NCBI GenBank assembly: GCA_046726215.1
Contig: JBKPAA010000010.1
Span: forward strand, 1 to 8,762
Reading direction: 5' to 3'
Source of the DNA: DASQUK01 sp046726215
GTDB lineage: Bacteria > Actinomycetota > Acidimicrobiia > Acidimicrobiales > VFJN01
Length of the DNA: 8,762 nucleotides
Below the pieces are notes generated by a model. The model did not search any database, had not been told where the DNA came from, and was given only the letters and a program-made list of their open reading frames with translations. Both the position numbers and the translations under genes were made by a program. Below, piece after piece: positions 1 through 6,470 of the stretch (positions within the stretch are counted from its first letter, which is position 1; every line of letters begins with the position of its first letter).

Positions 1-205
1 CGCGCACCGTGGCGTCGACCTCACCGGCCGGGCGACGAAGGGCCAGTTCGCGCACGCCTTCACGTGCCGCAGCCTGCATCGAGATCGTTGCGTTGTACGC
101 ACGCCCGAACTCGATGATGCCGAAGAGCAGCACCAGCAGCAACGGCAGGATGAGCGCGAGCTCGACCATCGCCGCCCCGTTGTCGTGCCGCACACGCGTC
201 GCCAC
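1..205 (-). CDS. TadE-like minor pilin, 3' part cut off by the window edge
   Basis: The first 68 residues are visible; the gene runs off the left edge. The start is GTG at 205-203, with AGGAG at 214-218 eight bases upstream. A short basic leader ends in DNG and is followed by AAMVELALILPLLLVLLFG. This is a type IV pilin-like N-terminus: Gly before the presumed cleavage site, Glu at +5, then one hydrophobic helix (about residues 13-31). The downstream stretch IIEFGRAYNATISMQAAAREGVR is typical of TadE/TadG-like proteins. Members of this family are processed by a prepilin peptidase and act as minor pilins or assembly factors for Flp/Tad pili at the cell envelope. It follows two Flp pilin genes, 40 nt after the stop of the second, so it is probably in the same operon. 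The family is clear; TadE versus TadF or a TadG-like protein cannot be decided without the C-terminus. Confidence 0.85.
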   Translation of the reverse strand, partial: MATRVRHDNGAAMVELALILPLLLVLLFGIIEFGRAYNATISMQAAAREGVRELALRRPAGEVDATVR

Positions 206-245
206 GCCTTCCGCTCCTACGAAGTTCTTGCGCTGCTCACCGTTC

Positions 246-392
246 TCACCCCGGCAGATCGATGCCCTCGAACCAGCTGGCGACCTCGAGACCGAGCGCC
301 GTCACGCCGGTAATCGCCACCAGGGCGATGAACGCCAGCAGCAGGCTGTACTCCACCAAGCTGGCGCCCCGCTCGTCCCGCCTGCCTCTCAT
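246..392 (-). CDS. Flp-family type IVb pilin, 48 aa
   Basis: This small prepilin begins at ATG 392-390 and stops at TGA 248-246. The leader is nine residues, MRGRRDERG, followed by ASLVEYSLLLAFIALVAITG. The sequence has Gly at -1, Glu at +5 and Tyr at +6, the hallmark of Flp prepilins cut by a TadV/FppA-type peptidase, followed by one hydrophobic helix. The mature pilin would be 39 residues, ending SWFEGIDLPG. Flp pilins polymerise into the Tad pilus used for adhesion and biofilm growth. It is the second of two tandem Flp genes; the other ends 125 bp upstream. A GGAG lies ten bases before the ATG, and a TTG codon directly in front could also serve as start. The two pilins differ strongly outside the processing motif, so they are not a recent duplication. 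Confidence 0.88.
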   Translation of the reverse strand: MRGRRDERGASLVEYSLLLAFIALVAITGVTALGLEVASWFEGIDLPG

Positions 393-443
393 CAACGCCG
401 AGCTCCCCGTGAATCCGCTCCACACCGACGTGGGTAGGGAGGG

Positions 444-478
444 CGGACTGGGGATCGGTTGCCACTACAGCCAGTCCG
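444..478 (-). other. Inverted repeat between the two Flp pilin genes
   Basis: CGGACTGG (444-451) and CCAGTCCG (471-478) form a perfect 8-bp stem with a 19-nt loop, about 40 nt after the stop of the upstream Flp gene. On the minus strand it is not followed by a T-run. It could be a weak terminator or processing hairpin that makes the first pilin mRNA more abundant than the downstream genes, which is a common need for major pilins. I see no convincing promoter in the remaining 125-bp gap. Confidence 0.35.
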
Positions 479-517
479 GCCTAGCCCTGACTTACCGTCT
501 GACCTGTCCGCCAGCTA

Positions 518-706
518 TCAGCCGGTCAGTGCGTCGGCCACGTCGCTGAACGCGCCGGCGACCTCGTCGCCGATCGTGATGATGAACGCGATCGCGACCA
601 CTGAGATCAGTGCGACAAGCAGGCCGTACTCCACCATGGTGGCGCCACGGTCGTCGTCCCGCGTCGCCGTCATTCGAGTCAGGATCTGGGAGATGAGTCG
701 GTACAT
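518..706 (-). CDS. Flp-family type IVb pilin, 62 aa, probable major pilin
   Basis: The start is ATG at 706-704, with AAGGAG at 717-722 ten bases upstream; the stop is TGA at 520-518. The frame is open to 841, but the extra N-terminal residues have no pilin character and overlap the end of the response regulator gene. A leader of about 21 residues ends in RDDDRG. It is followed by ATMVEYGLLVALISVVAIAF, with Gly at -1, Glu at +5 and Tyr at +6 as in Flp prepilins. The mature protein of 41 residues has one hydrophobic helix and an acidic tail (GDEVAGAFSDVADALTG). It should be cut by a prepilin peptidase and assembled into the Tad/Flp pilus. It lies 61 bp downstream of the response regulator and upstream of a second Flp gene and a TadE-like gene. 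First position and the best ribosome-binding site of the three suggest it is the main pilin; that is inference. Confidence 0.9.
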   Translation of the reverse strand: MYRLISQILTRMTATRDDDRGATMVEYGLLVALISVVAIAFIITIGDEVAGAFSDVADALTG

Positions 707-716
707 CGAGACGAAG

Positions 717-722
717 CTCCTT
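717..722 (-). promoter_or_regulatory. Ribosome-binding site of the first Flp pilin gene
   Basis: The minus strand reads AAGGAG, ten bases before ATG 706. It decides the start at 706 over the longer open frame reaching 841. Confidence 0.7.
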
Positions 723-767
723 GTTGTCCGCTCCCGCCACTCGCGGTGAGGCGCGAACACGATGCAG

Positions 768-1472
768 TCACCGGCGCCGCCGCTCATCATCAGAATTGGG
801 TAAATCGGCTCGCTCGCCGTCGTCGCGCTTCCATCCGGCACGGTTGACCATCGCCACGGCGGCCAACTGCGAGCGCACGCCGAGCTTCTGCAGGACGGCG
901 CGTACCTGCGAACGAACGGTCGCCAGCGATACGTAGTGTGTCGTGGCGATCTCGTCCGCCGACAGGCCCTCGACCAGACAGGCGAGGACGCTGCGTTCGC
1001 GCGGCGTCAGGCGCTCGAAGGGCGACTGGGCGTGGGTCAGGCTGTCGCGCCTGACCCGCAGGTCGTCGAGCAGCGCCTCACGAGCCGCCCGACCCATGAG
1101 GGGATGGCCGGCCAGCACGTCCTCCATCGACGCCACCACCCGATCGAGGAAGGCGTCCTTGCCGATCCAGCCCTCGGCCCCGGCCTCGATGCAGGACGCA
1201 AGCAGGAACACATCCGTCTCGGCCGTAAGCATCACGACGGCAGCACCCGTCTCCCTCAACGGCCCGATCAGCTCGACGCCGCTGCCCAGCTCCTCGCCCA
1301 GGTGCAGGTCGAGCAGCACGCAGTCTGGCCCGAACTCGCGTGCCTGAGCCACGACAGCGGCAGCGTCGGGCCCGCTGGCGGTCTGCACAGTCCAATCCCT
1401 GGCGCGCAGCGCTAGCTCCAGGCCGATCACCACCAACTGGTGGTCGTCCACGACCAGGACGCGCCGGCCCAT
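768..1472 (-). CDS. Two-component response regulator, NarL/LuxR type
   Basis: The 234-residue protein has an N-terminal receiver domain (about residues 4-120). The acidic pocket is D9/D10, the phosphoacceptor is D55 in CVLLDLHLG, T83 lies in VVMLTAE, and K105 in GWIGKDAF. A LuxR/GerE-type helix-turn-helix spans about 153-213 (LTPRERSVLACLVEGLSADEIA, then SLATVRSQVRAVLQKLGVRSQ). Phosphorylation at D55 by the partner kinase should control dimerisation and DNA binding. The ATG at 1472-1470 is 7 nt after the stop of the histidine kinase gene, with no strong Shine-Dalgarno of its own, so translation is probably coupled. The last residues (DLPNSDDERRRR) are encoded by unusually AT-rich codons for this window, including a TTA leucine codon. 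The regulator is directly upstream of the pilin genes, which are plausible targets. Confidence 0.93.
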   Translation of the reverse strand: MGRRVLVVDDHQLVVIGLELALRARDWTVQTASGPDAAAVVAQAREFGPDCVLLDLHLGEELGSGVELIGPLRETGAAVVMLTAETDVFLLASCIEAGAEGWIGKDAFLDRVVASMEDVLAGHPLMGRAAREALLDDLRVRRDSLTHAQSPFERLTPRERSVLACLVEGLSADEIATTHYVSLATVRSQVRAVLQKLGVRSQLAAVAMVNRAGWKRDDGERADLPNSDDERRRR

Positions 1473-1479
1473 GGCACGG

Positions 1480-3078
1480 TCAGCCGGCGACGGACCTCGG
1501 TAGTGGGCGGCACCACGAGGAAGGGCGCCGGGAGCCGCCTGGGCTGCCCGCCCTGCCCGCGGCGTCGGATGCGGTGGTGCGCTCCCAGCGCACCGCCAGC
1601 GGGAGCCGCATCACGAACGAGCTGCCGCCTCCCGCCCGCGGTTCGTAGGCGATCGACCCTCCCGACTCCTCCATGAGCCGCCGGGCGACGTGGAGCCCGA
1701 GACCGGATCCCCCGGTGGTCGGACCCCGGGCGCCGCGCTCGAACAGCGACCCACGCAGGTTGGCGGGCACGCCCGGACCGCGGTCGTCGACGTGGACGGC
1801 GACCTCGTGCGAACCGACGACCGCTCGCACGCTCACGGGCGATCCCCACGCGTGCACGCGGGCGTTGTCGAGCAACGACAACAGCGCCCGGCTGGTCCCC
1901 TCGCGTGACCCAGCGACGTCCACGCCGGTGCGTACGTCGACCTCGACCCGCAACCCGTCGGCGCGAGCGCACGCGATCACCGGGATGAGCGCGTCGCGCA
2001 GGTCGAAACGGCGAGTGGCATCGACCCGGCCGTCTATCAGGCTTCCCAGCCGATGCACCTCGGCGACGAGTCCGCTCGACAGCTCGTCCCACTGCTCCGG
2101 TGTGAGTTGCTCCCGATGCCGGCTGAGCCCCTGGGCGGCGGCCTCGATGCCGAACAAGGCCGCACGGGCATCGTGGCGGAGCTCGGCGCGGTCGTAGTCG
2201 GTCCCGAAGGCCGAGGACGGCGCCCGTGTCGCCCGAATGAGCCCGGCGCGCAGCTCGTCCTGCTGCAAGGCATGGTGTCGATCCAGCTCCATCACGGCAC
2301 CGCAAAGTCCGGCGACCAGCGCCGCACTCATCGTTGACCAGGCAGCCGCCTGTGCCCATGTCCCCGGGGCGGTGCCGATGGCGTAGGCGAAACCAAGGCC
2401 GGCCGCCGTCACCCACCAGGCCCAGGGCAGGCGCGCGCCGCGCCGCTGCCGCGCCACCGCATGGGCAAGGGCCACGATTCCCCACGCCGCCGCGACCAGG
2501 CAGAGGCCGAACCGGGCACCCGGTGGCGTGGGCGCGCCCGGCTCGATGCCGGTGATCTGCGTGACCGGGAGGGCGAGGAGGACCGCGACAACCGTCGCGC
2601 TCGCCAGCATGAGCGTCGCCACCAACGACCTGACCCCGCGAACCGGCCGGCCGCTACTGGTACGACGGGCGGCCAGGCCGAAGACGACCACCGCCGGTAT
2701 CCCCGCGAGCTGGAAGGCCGCACCGGCATCCCCGAGGTCGGACGACGACACGCTCGGGACGACCGCACCCAGCACCAGTGAAAAGGTTGCGTAGCAACAG
2801 CAGGCGGCCGAAATGTACCGCGCCCGCCAATCCGCGACGACGCGCCACGACAGGTAGCCCACCAGCGTCAGCGCGACCATGAGCGCCGCACTCATCGAAG
2901 CGGCCACAACCGCGAGGGTTCGCGGTGAGACGACCAGCCCGAAGAGGTTGCGCGTCACCACGACCGCGGCCGACAACCCGGCGACCGCAACCGTGGCGCT
3001 CCACGCGACGGAGTTGGCCGGGGCACTCGGCCCGCGACCAACCCGCCGATCCGGCGCTCGATGAACCTTCGTGATCAC
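1480..3078 (-). CDS. Membrane sensor histidine kinase, about 8 membrane segments
   Basis: From GTG 3078-3076 the protein has 532 residues. The frame stays open to an ATG at 3219, but that 47-residue extension uses mixed codons (TTA, GTA, ATA, GGG) unlike the gene body, so I reject it. About eight hydrophobic segments (near 26-43, 55-77, 86-110, 123-137, 150-173, 189-209, 218-236, 243-264) form a membrane sensor that I do not recognise. The dimerisation region carries a likely phosphoacceptor H302 in ELRHDARAALFGIEAA. The ATP-binding domain shows an N box (LLSLLDNARVHA, N405), a G1 box (VDDRGPGVP, D432) and a G2 box (TTGGSGLGLHVARRLMEESGG, about 454-474). After the domain a tail of about 35 residues is rich in Arg, Ser and Gly. 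The response regulator follows after 7 nt, so the two form a pair. The signal sensed is unknown. Confidence 0.9.
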   Translation of the reverse strand: MITKVHRAPDRRVGRGPSAPANSVAWSATVAVAGLSAAVVVTRNLFGLVVSPRTLAVVAASMSAALMVALTLVGYLSWRVVADWRARYISAACCCYATFSLVLGAVVPSVSSSDLGDAGAAFQLAGIPAVVVFGLAARRTSSGRPVRGVRSLVATLMLASATVVAVLLALPVTQITGIEPGAPTPPGARFGLCLVAAAWGIVALAHAVARQRRGARLPWAWWVTAAGLGFAYAIGTAPGTWAQAAAWSTMSAALVAGLCGAVMELDRHHALQQDELRAGLIRATRAPSSAFGTDYDRAELRHDARAALFGIEAAAQGLSRHREQLTPEQWDELSSGLVAEVHRLGSLIDGRVDATRRFDLRDALIPVIACARADGLRVEVDVRTGVDVAGSREGTSRALLSLLDNARVHAWGSPVSVRAVVGSHEVAVHVDDRGPGVPANLRGSLFERGARGPTTGGSGLGLHVARRLMEESGGSIAYEPRAGGGSSFVMRLPLAVRWERTTASDAAGRAGSPGGSRRPSSWCRPLPRSVAG

Positions 3079-3091
3079 GCCCAGCCGTCCC

Positions 3092-3105
3092 CCCAACTCG
3101 TTGGG
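3092..3105. promoter_or_regulatory. Palindrome upstream of the histidine kinase start, possible operator
   Basis: CCCAACTCGTTGGG is a perfect inverted repeat (6-bp arms, 2-bp centre) ending 14 bp before the GTG start. A further CCCAAC half-site lies at 3136-3141. It could be an operator or a small hairpin in the leader. No clear -35/-10 pair was recognised in the gap 3079-3252. Confidence 0.3.
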
Positions 3106-3252
3106 AATCGCCCGATCCCCGCTTGCTACGAGTCGCCCAACCCGTAACTCCAACGACCCCCGGCTGCTGAGCCCTGCCCAGGGGATCCATGTCGTCGGCG
3201 ACAGTATGCCCCATGTCACGTCGGTGCGCAGCGGCGACGCTGAGGGCCACGT

Positions 3253-3279
3253 GCCGAGTCGAACCGATTTCGACTCGGC
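3253..3279 (-). terminator. Perfect 11-bp hairpin after the amidohydrolase gene, likely terminator
   Basis: GCCGAGTCGAA and TTCGACTCGGC form a perfect 11-bp stem with the 5-nt loop CCGAT. It begins about 50 nt beyond the stop of the ring-opening amidohydrolase. There is no T-run on the minus strand, as is usual for terminators in high-GC actinobacteria. Its position at the only large gap (3079-3329) between two gene blocks supports a terminator role separating the amidohydrolase operon from the kinase operon. Confidence 0.65.
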
Positions 3280-3329
3280 CGGGAGGAACGGACCGGGTCG
3301 ATGGGCGAGGGCCGGTCGAGCGACGAACC

Positions 3330-4436
3330 TCAGGCGTCCCCGACGTCGACGACCGCCGCCACCGGGCCACCGCCCGAAGGGCCCTGGTGCAGGGCGGCGA
3401 CCGACACGAAGACCGCCGGGTCACCGACGGCCGCGGCCGCCACGCCACCGACCGCACCCTTGATGTGCCGGTGGTGGTGGACGTCGGAGTCGTCCAGGGC
3501 CACCTGGCGCCGGTTCCGCAAGCGACCCGTCGGATCGGCCTCGCACTTGATGAACACGTTGACCAGCCGGTCGCCGAGGTCGGCGGCCACGGGCCGGTCG
3601 GGAAGGTCGAGCCCGGCGGAGCGGATGGCACCGTAGATGCCGTCCACGTCGAGGGCGTCGCGCATGACCGAATGGCCGACCCGGTAGCGGCCCCCGATGC
3701 CCGGAGTGTTGCCGACCACCACGATCTGGGCCCGGTCGAGCTCGACACCCGACGAGCACGACGCCACGCTCGAGAACAGGGCCAGGTCGCGCCCGATCGC
3801 CGCGGCCGCCGGGGTCTCGATCTCGCCCAGCGCCACGGCGATGCCGAGCGCCGTGGTGCCGTTGGACAGGTTCATCGAATCGAGGGGCTCGTCGGTGACC
3901 GTGTCCTCACCGCGGCTTCGGGCCTCTTCGATGGTCGCCATCGTGAGCAGGGGGGTCTTGGTCTGGACGTAATGGACCTCGGCGGCATCGTCGATCCCTG
4001 CGTCGGCCATCGCCCGCCGCACGCCCTCGGCCACCGTCGCCACCATCTCCGGCCGCCCGATGTGCTCGGGCAGGATGACGTCGCTCATGGCCACCCCGAC
4101 CGACAGCCGTTGGGGCCCGCTTTCGTCGCTGGGCGCGCCCGGGACGCGCGCGAAAACCGTGGCATGGGGCGTGAGCACGCCGTCGGTCCCGCCCGACCAC
4201 ACCATGGGGATCTGTTCGACCCCGCTCCGGGACCGGGTGCCCCGCTCGAGCAACACACCCCGGAATGCCTGGTCGGCGAGGATGCGCGTGAAGTCGTTGA
4301 CGCCGCCGTTGCCCTCGGTCTTGCCGATGACCGCAACGACGTCGTCGGCGGCGAACGCACGCGACTCGACCAGGCCGGCCAGGCCCGACGCGTCCGACAC
4401 GCTCTCGAGTACCACCTTGTGAACGACGTACGGCAC
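3330..4436 (-). CDS. Ring-opening amidohydrolase, cyanuric acid hydrolase/barbiturase family
   Basis: The 368-residue protein, full length for the family, hydrolyses a cyclic amide ring. Known members open cyanuric acid (AtzD/TrzD) or barbiturate. The fold is three repeats, each giving a Lys/Ser pair. Candidates here are K39 (GKTEGNGGVNDFTR) with S81 (VWSGGTDGV), K160 (VQTKTPLL) with S226 (SSVASCSSGVELD), and K297 (VFIKCEADPTGRLRNRRQ) with S345 (VFVSVAALHQGPSGGGPVA). The segment DDSDVHHHRHIKGAVGG is also typical. All motifs are intact, so an active enzyme is expected; the substrate cannot be told from the sequence by eye. The start is GTG 4436-4434 with AGGAGG at 4441-4446, 12 nt after the STAS gene stop, so it should be cotranscribed with the STAS and phosphatase genes. 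No uracil or triazine pathway partners (ureidomalonase, biuret hydrolase, allophanate hydrolase) are visible. Confidence 0.9.
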   Translation of the reverse strand: MPYVVHKVVLESVSDASGLAGLVESRAFAADDVVAVIGKTEGNGGVNDFTRILADQAFRGVLLERGTRSRSGVEQIPMVWSGGTDGVLTPHATVFARVPGAPSDESGPQRLSVGVAMSDVILPEHIGRPEMVATVAEGVRRAMADAGIDDAAEVHYVQTKTPLLTMATIEEARSRGEDTVTDEPLDSMNLSNGTTALGIAVALGEIETPAAAAIGRDLALFSSVASCSSGVELDRAQIVVVGNTPGIGGRYRVGHSVMRDALDVDGIYGAIRSAGLDLPDRPVAADLGDRLVNVFIKCEADPTGRLRNRRQVALDDSDVHHHRHIKGAVGGVAAAAVGDPAVFVSVAALHQGPSGGGPVAAVVDVGDA

Positions 4437-4440
4437 CGTG

Positions 4441-4446
4441 CCTCCT
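4441..4446 (-). promoter_or_regulatory. Ribosome-binding site of the amidohydrolase
   Basis: The minus strand reads AGGAGG, four bases before GTG 4436 and just after the STAS stop codon. It supports the GTG start and co-translation from the same mRNA. Confidence 0.75.
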
Positions 4447-4448
4447 GG

Positions 4449-4796
4449 TCAGCCGGCCGCGCCGTCCGCCGGTGGTTGCAGAGCGACCACCGACGCCAGG
4501 CCCGACACCTCCACCGCCCGCCGGGAGGGTGACCCGACGGGCGCCACGATCGCCAGGGCGATCTGCAGGGCCGCCAGGCGCGGTGCCAACGAGAAGAAGA
4601 TCCTCAGGCCGGCGCTGTCGATGTAGTCGACCGCGCCGAGGTCGACCGACACGCAGGTCACCTGGTTGGTGATGGCGGCGACGATCTGCTCCTCCACCAT
4701 GGCGGCGTTGGCAGGGTCGACCTCTCCCCTCACGGCGATGCGCACCACCCGGTCGTCCGCGGCGACGTCGACCCGGGGGGCGGTCATCCCGGTCAC
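4449..4796 (-). CDS. STAS-domain anti-sigma factor antagonist (RsbV/SpoIIAA-like)
   Basis: The 115-residue protein is a single STAS domain. The conserved phosphorylation loop reads VDYIDSAGLRIFF with S61 as acceptor; upstream, RIAVRGEVDPANAAMVEEQI is the usual first strand and helix. In this family the unphosphorylated protein binds an RsbW-type kinase and frees a sigma factor or other partner; phosphorylation of the Ser switches it off, and a PP2C phosphatase resets it. The reading frame begins at GTG 4796-4794, whose GTGA overlaps the TGA stop of the upstream gene; an ATG at 4787 is an alternative start. That upstream gene carries both a PP2C phosphatase and a kinase-like ATPase domain, so it is the obvious partner. 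No sigma factor gene is visible. The last few residues are Pro/Ala/Gly-rich and probably disordered. Confidence 0.92.
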   Translation of the reverse strand: MTGMTAPRVDVAADDRVVRIAVRGEVDPANAAMVEEQIVAAITNQVTCVSVDLGAVDYIDSAGLRIFFSLAPRLAALQIALAIVAPVGSPSRRAVEVSGLASVVALQPPADGAAG

Positions 4797-6406
4797 CCTG
4801 GGTCGCCACCGACGCGGCGGCGGATCACGACCTCGGTGCCGTCGTGTCGGCGGTCGATCGTCACGTCGTCGGTCACCGCCTCGATGATGTGGGTACCGCG
4901 CCCGCGGTTGTCCCCACGTGGTGAGCGCCAGCGGCCCGTGTCCCGGACGGTGACGACGACGTGCGGCCCCTGGAGCTCGAGGCGCACGTGCGTCATGCCC
5001 CCCTTGGGACCGTAGGCGTGCTCGACGACGTTGCTGGTGGCCTCACCGACCGCGAGCAGCAGGTCCATCACGTCATCTTCGTCGGCGCCGAGATTGGTCA
5101 GCCAGCGCCTCACGGCGGCGCGAATGTCGCGAAGCGACGAGGCGACTGCCGGCACCGCCAGTTCGAGCGGCGTCGTCGAGGGAAGGTCGAGCCGCCGGAC
5201 CGCGAGCAGCGCGACGTCATCGGTCGCTCGATGGTGGCCGATGAGGTCGACCATGATCGTCGTGCACACCTCCTCGGCCGGGCGGGGCGTGACGATCTCG
5301 CACAACCGCTGCAGGCGGGCGTCCAGCGACACTCCGCGGCGCTCCACGAGGCCGTCGGTGTAGAAGCAGACGATGGCCCCCCGCGGCAATTCGATCGTCG
5401 CCATTCGGCGTTTGACTCGCGGCGCGACGCCGAGTGGGGGGTCGACCGGAACGTGGGCGTATGTAGCCGGACCGGCGCGGGTGGCCACGACGGGCGCGGG
5501 GTGTCCGGCCACAGACAGGTGGAGGCGCTCGAACGACGGCTCAAGGAGCCCAAGGACGGCGGTGGCCATCTCGCCGGGTTCGAACTGGCGCAGCATGCGG
5601 TCGATCCTGTCCAGAACGGCGGCGGGATCGCCTCGCGTCCCGAGCGCATACGCACGCGCCGCGCCGCGTAGCCGGCCCATCACGACCGCGGCCCGCAGCC
5701 CGCGACCCACCACGTCGCCGACGGTCATGCAGACCCACCCCGACGGCAGCGTGAACAGGTCGTACCAGTCGCCACCCACGTCGCCCTCTCCGCCGGCGAT
5801 GTAGCGGAACGCCGCCTCGAGACCGGGCACCGGGGGCAGCCGCTCCGGGAGCAGGCTGCGTTGGAGCAGGACGGCGGCCCTCCGTTCCGTCTCCGATAGC
5901 CGCGCCTGGGTGGCAAGGGCGACGCGGTCGGCCACCATCTGGAGCAGGTCGACGTCGGCGTCGTTGAACTGCCGGGGGCGGAGCGTGCCGACGTGCAGCA
6001 CACCCAGGAGACGCCCGCTGACGAGGAGTGGAGCGCCCAGCAGCGACTGGATGCCCTTGTTGCGGAGCACGGGATTGACGATGTCCGCGTCCCTGACGTC
6101 CTCGATCGCTACCGGCTGCTTGCCGGCGGCCACGCGCCCCGCGAAACCCCTCCCCATGGGGATCCGCATCCCCTGGTAGACCTCCTCCTCGATGCCGCGA
6201 GCGGCGGTGGCCACGAGTTGGCCGGCGGGCTCGTCCAGCAGGAGCACGGCGGCGGTATCGACGTCGAGGATGGCCCGTACCCGATCGAGGAGCTCGACCA
6301 GCAGGTCGTCGACCGAAAGACGGGCGAGGCCGGCCGCGGTGACCGATTCGATGTCGCGCAGCCTGTGGGCGGCCCCCTTGCGCGTGCCGGCATGGTGCGT
6401 CGACAT
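4793..6406 (-). CDS. GAF - PP2C (SpoIIE/RsbU) phosphatase - HATPase (RsbW-like) fusion
   Basis: The protein has 537 residues from ATG 6406-6404; a TTG at 6418 could add four. Domain 1 (about 34-168) is a GAF sensor, from LLVELLDRVRAILDVD to DLLQMVADRVALATQA. Domain 2 (about 196-404) is a PP2C-type Ser/Thr phosphatase with metal-binding Asp in GGDWYDLF (D213), VGDVVGRG (D231), FYTDGLVERR (D351) and TDDVALLAV (D397). Domain 3 (about 414-532) is an anti-sigma-type ATPase with N box LLLAVGEATSNVVEHAYG (E455, N459), VRDTGRWRSP, and GRGTHIIEAVTDDV. Phosphatase and kinase activities of opposite sign are thus on one chain. The expected substrate is S61 of the adjacent STAS protein, whose gene overlaps this one. 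The GAF domain should sense a small ligand or redox state, not identifiable here. No membrane segment is seen, so it is cytosolic. Confidence 0.93.
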   Translation of the reverse strand: MSTHHAGTRKGAAHRLRDIESVTAAGLARLSVDDLLVELLDRVRAILDVDTAAVLLLDEPAGQLVATAARGIEEEVYQGMRIPMGRGFAGRVAAGKQPVAIEDVRDADIVNPVLRNKGIQSLLGAPLLVSGRLLGVLHVGTLRPRQFNDADVDLLQMVADRVALATQARLSETERRAAVLLQRSLLPERLPPVPGLEAAFRYIAGGEGDVGGDWYDLFTLPSGWVCMTVGDVVGRGLRAAVVMGRLRGAARAYALGTRGDPAAVLDRIDRMLRQFEPGEMATAVLGLLEPSFERLHLSVAGHPAPVVATRAGPATYAHVPVDPPLGVAPRVKRRMATIELPRGAIVCFYTDGLVERRGVSLDARLQRLCEIVTPRPAEEVCTTIMVDLIGHHRATDDVALLAVRRLDLPSTTPLELAVPAVASSLRDIRAAVRRWLTNLGADEDDVMDLLLAVGEATSNVVEHAYGPKGGMTHVRLELQGPHVVVTVRDTGRWRSPRGDNRGRGTHIIEAVTDDVTIDRRHDGTEVVIRRRVGGDPG

Positions 6407-6470
6407 GGCGCCAGGCAATCTACCCCGCTGGGTGCCGGTGACCTGGCCGATGCACCGGTCCCCCGCCCTG

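Noticed and set aside
707..841. N-terminal extension of the first Flp pilin
   Set aside because: The ATG at 706 has AAGGAG ten bases upstream. The extension would overlap the response regulator and make an abnormal prepilin leader.
1427..2485. Second minus-strand ORF of 352 residues overlapping the histidine kinase
   Set aside because: It is Arg-rich and low in complexity, while the other frame carries all the kinase motifs. It is an out-of-frame shadow.
3079..3219. N-terminal extension of the histidine kinase to an ATG at 3219
   Set aside because: Codon use in this stretch is unlike the gene body and it contains a palindrome. The GTG at 3078 lies after a G-rich ribosome-binding candidate and just before the first membrane segment.
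3189..4532. Long plus-strand ORF of 447 residues opposite the amidohydrolase gene
   Set aside because: It is the antisense of a clear family protein, is rich in Arg, His, Asp and Gly, and has no domain. It is a typical GC-driven shadow.
6435..6458. CCGGTG/CACCGG inverted repeat between the oxidoreductase and phosphatase genes
   Set aside because: A 6-bp stem with a 12-nt loop is expected by chance in this GC content, so it is too weak to call a terminator.
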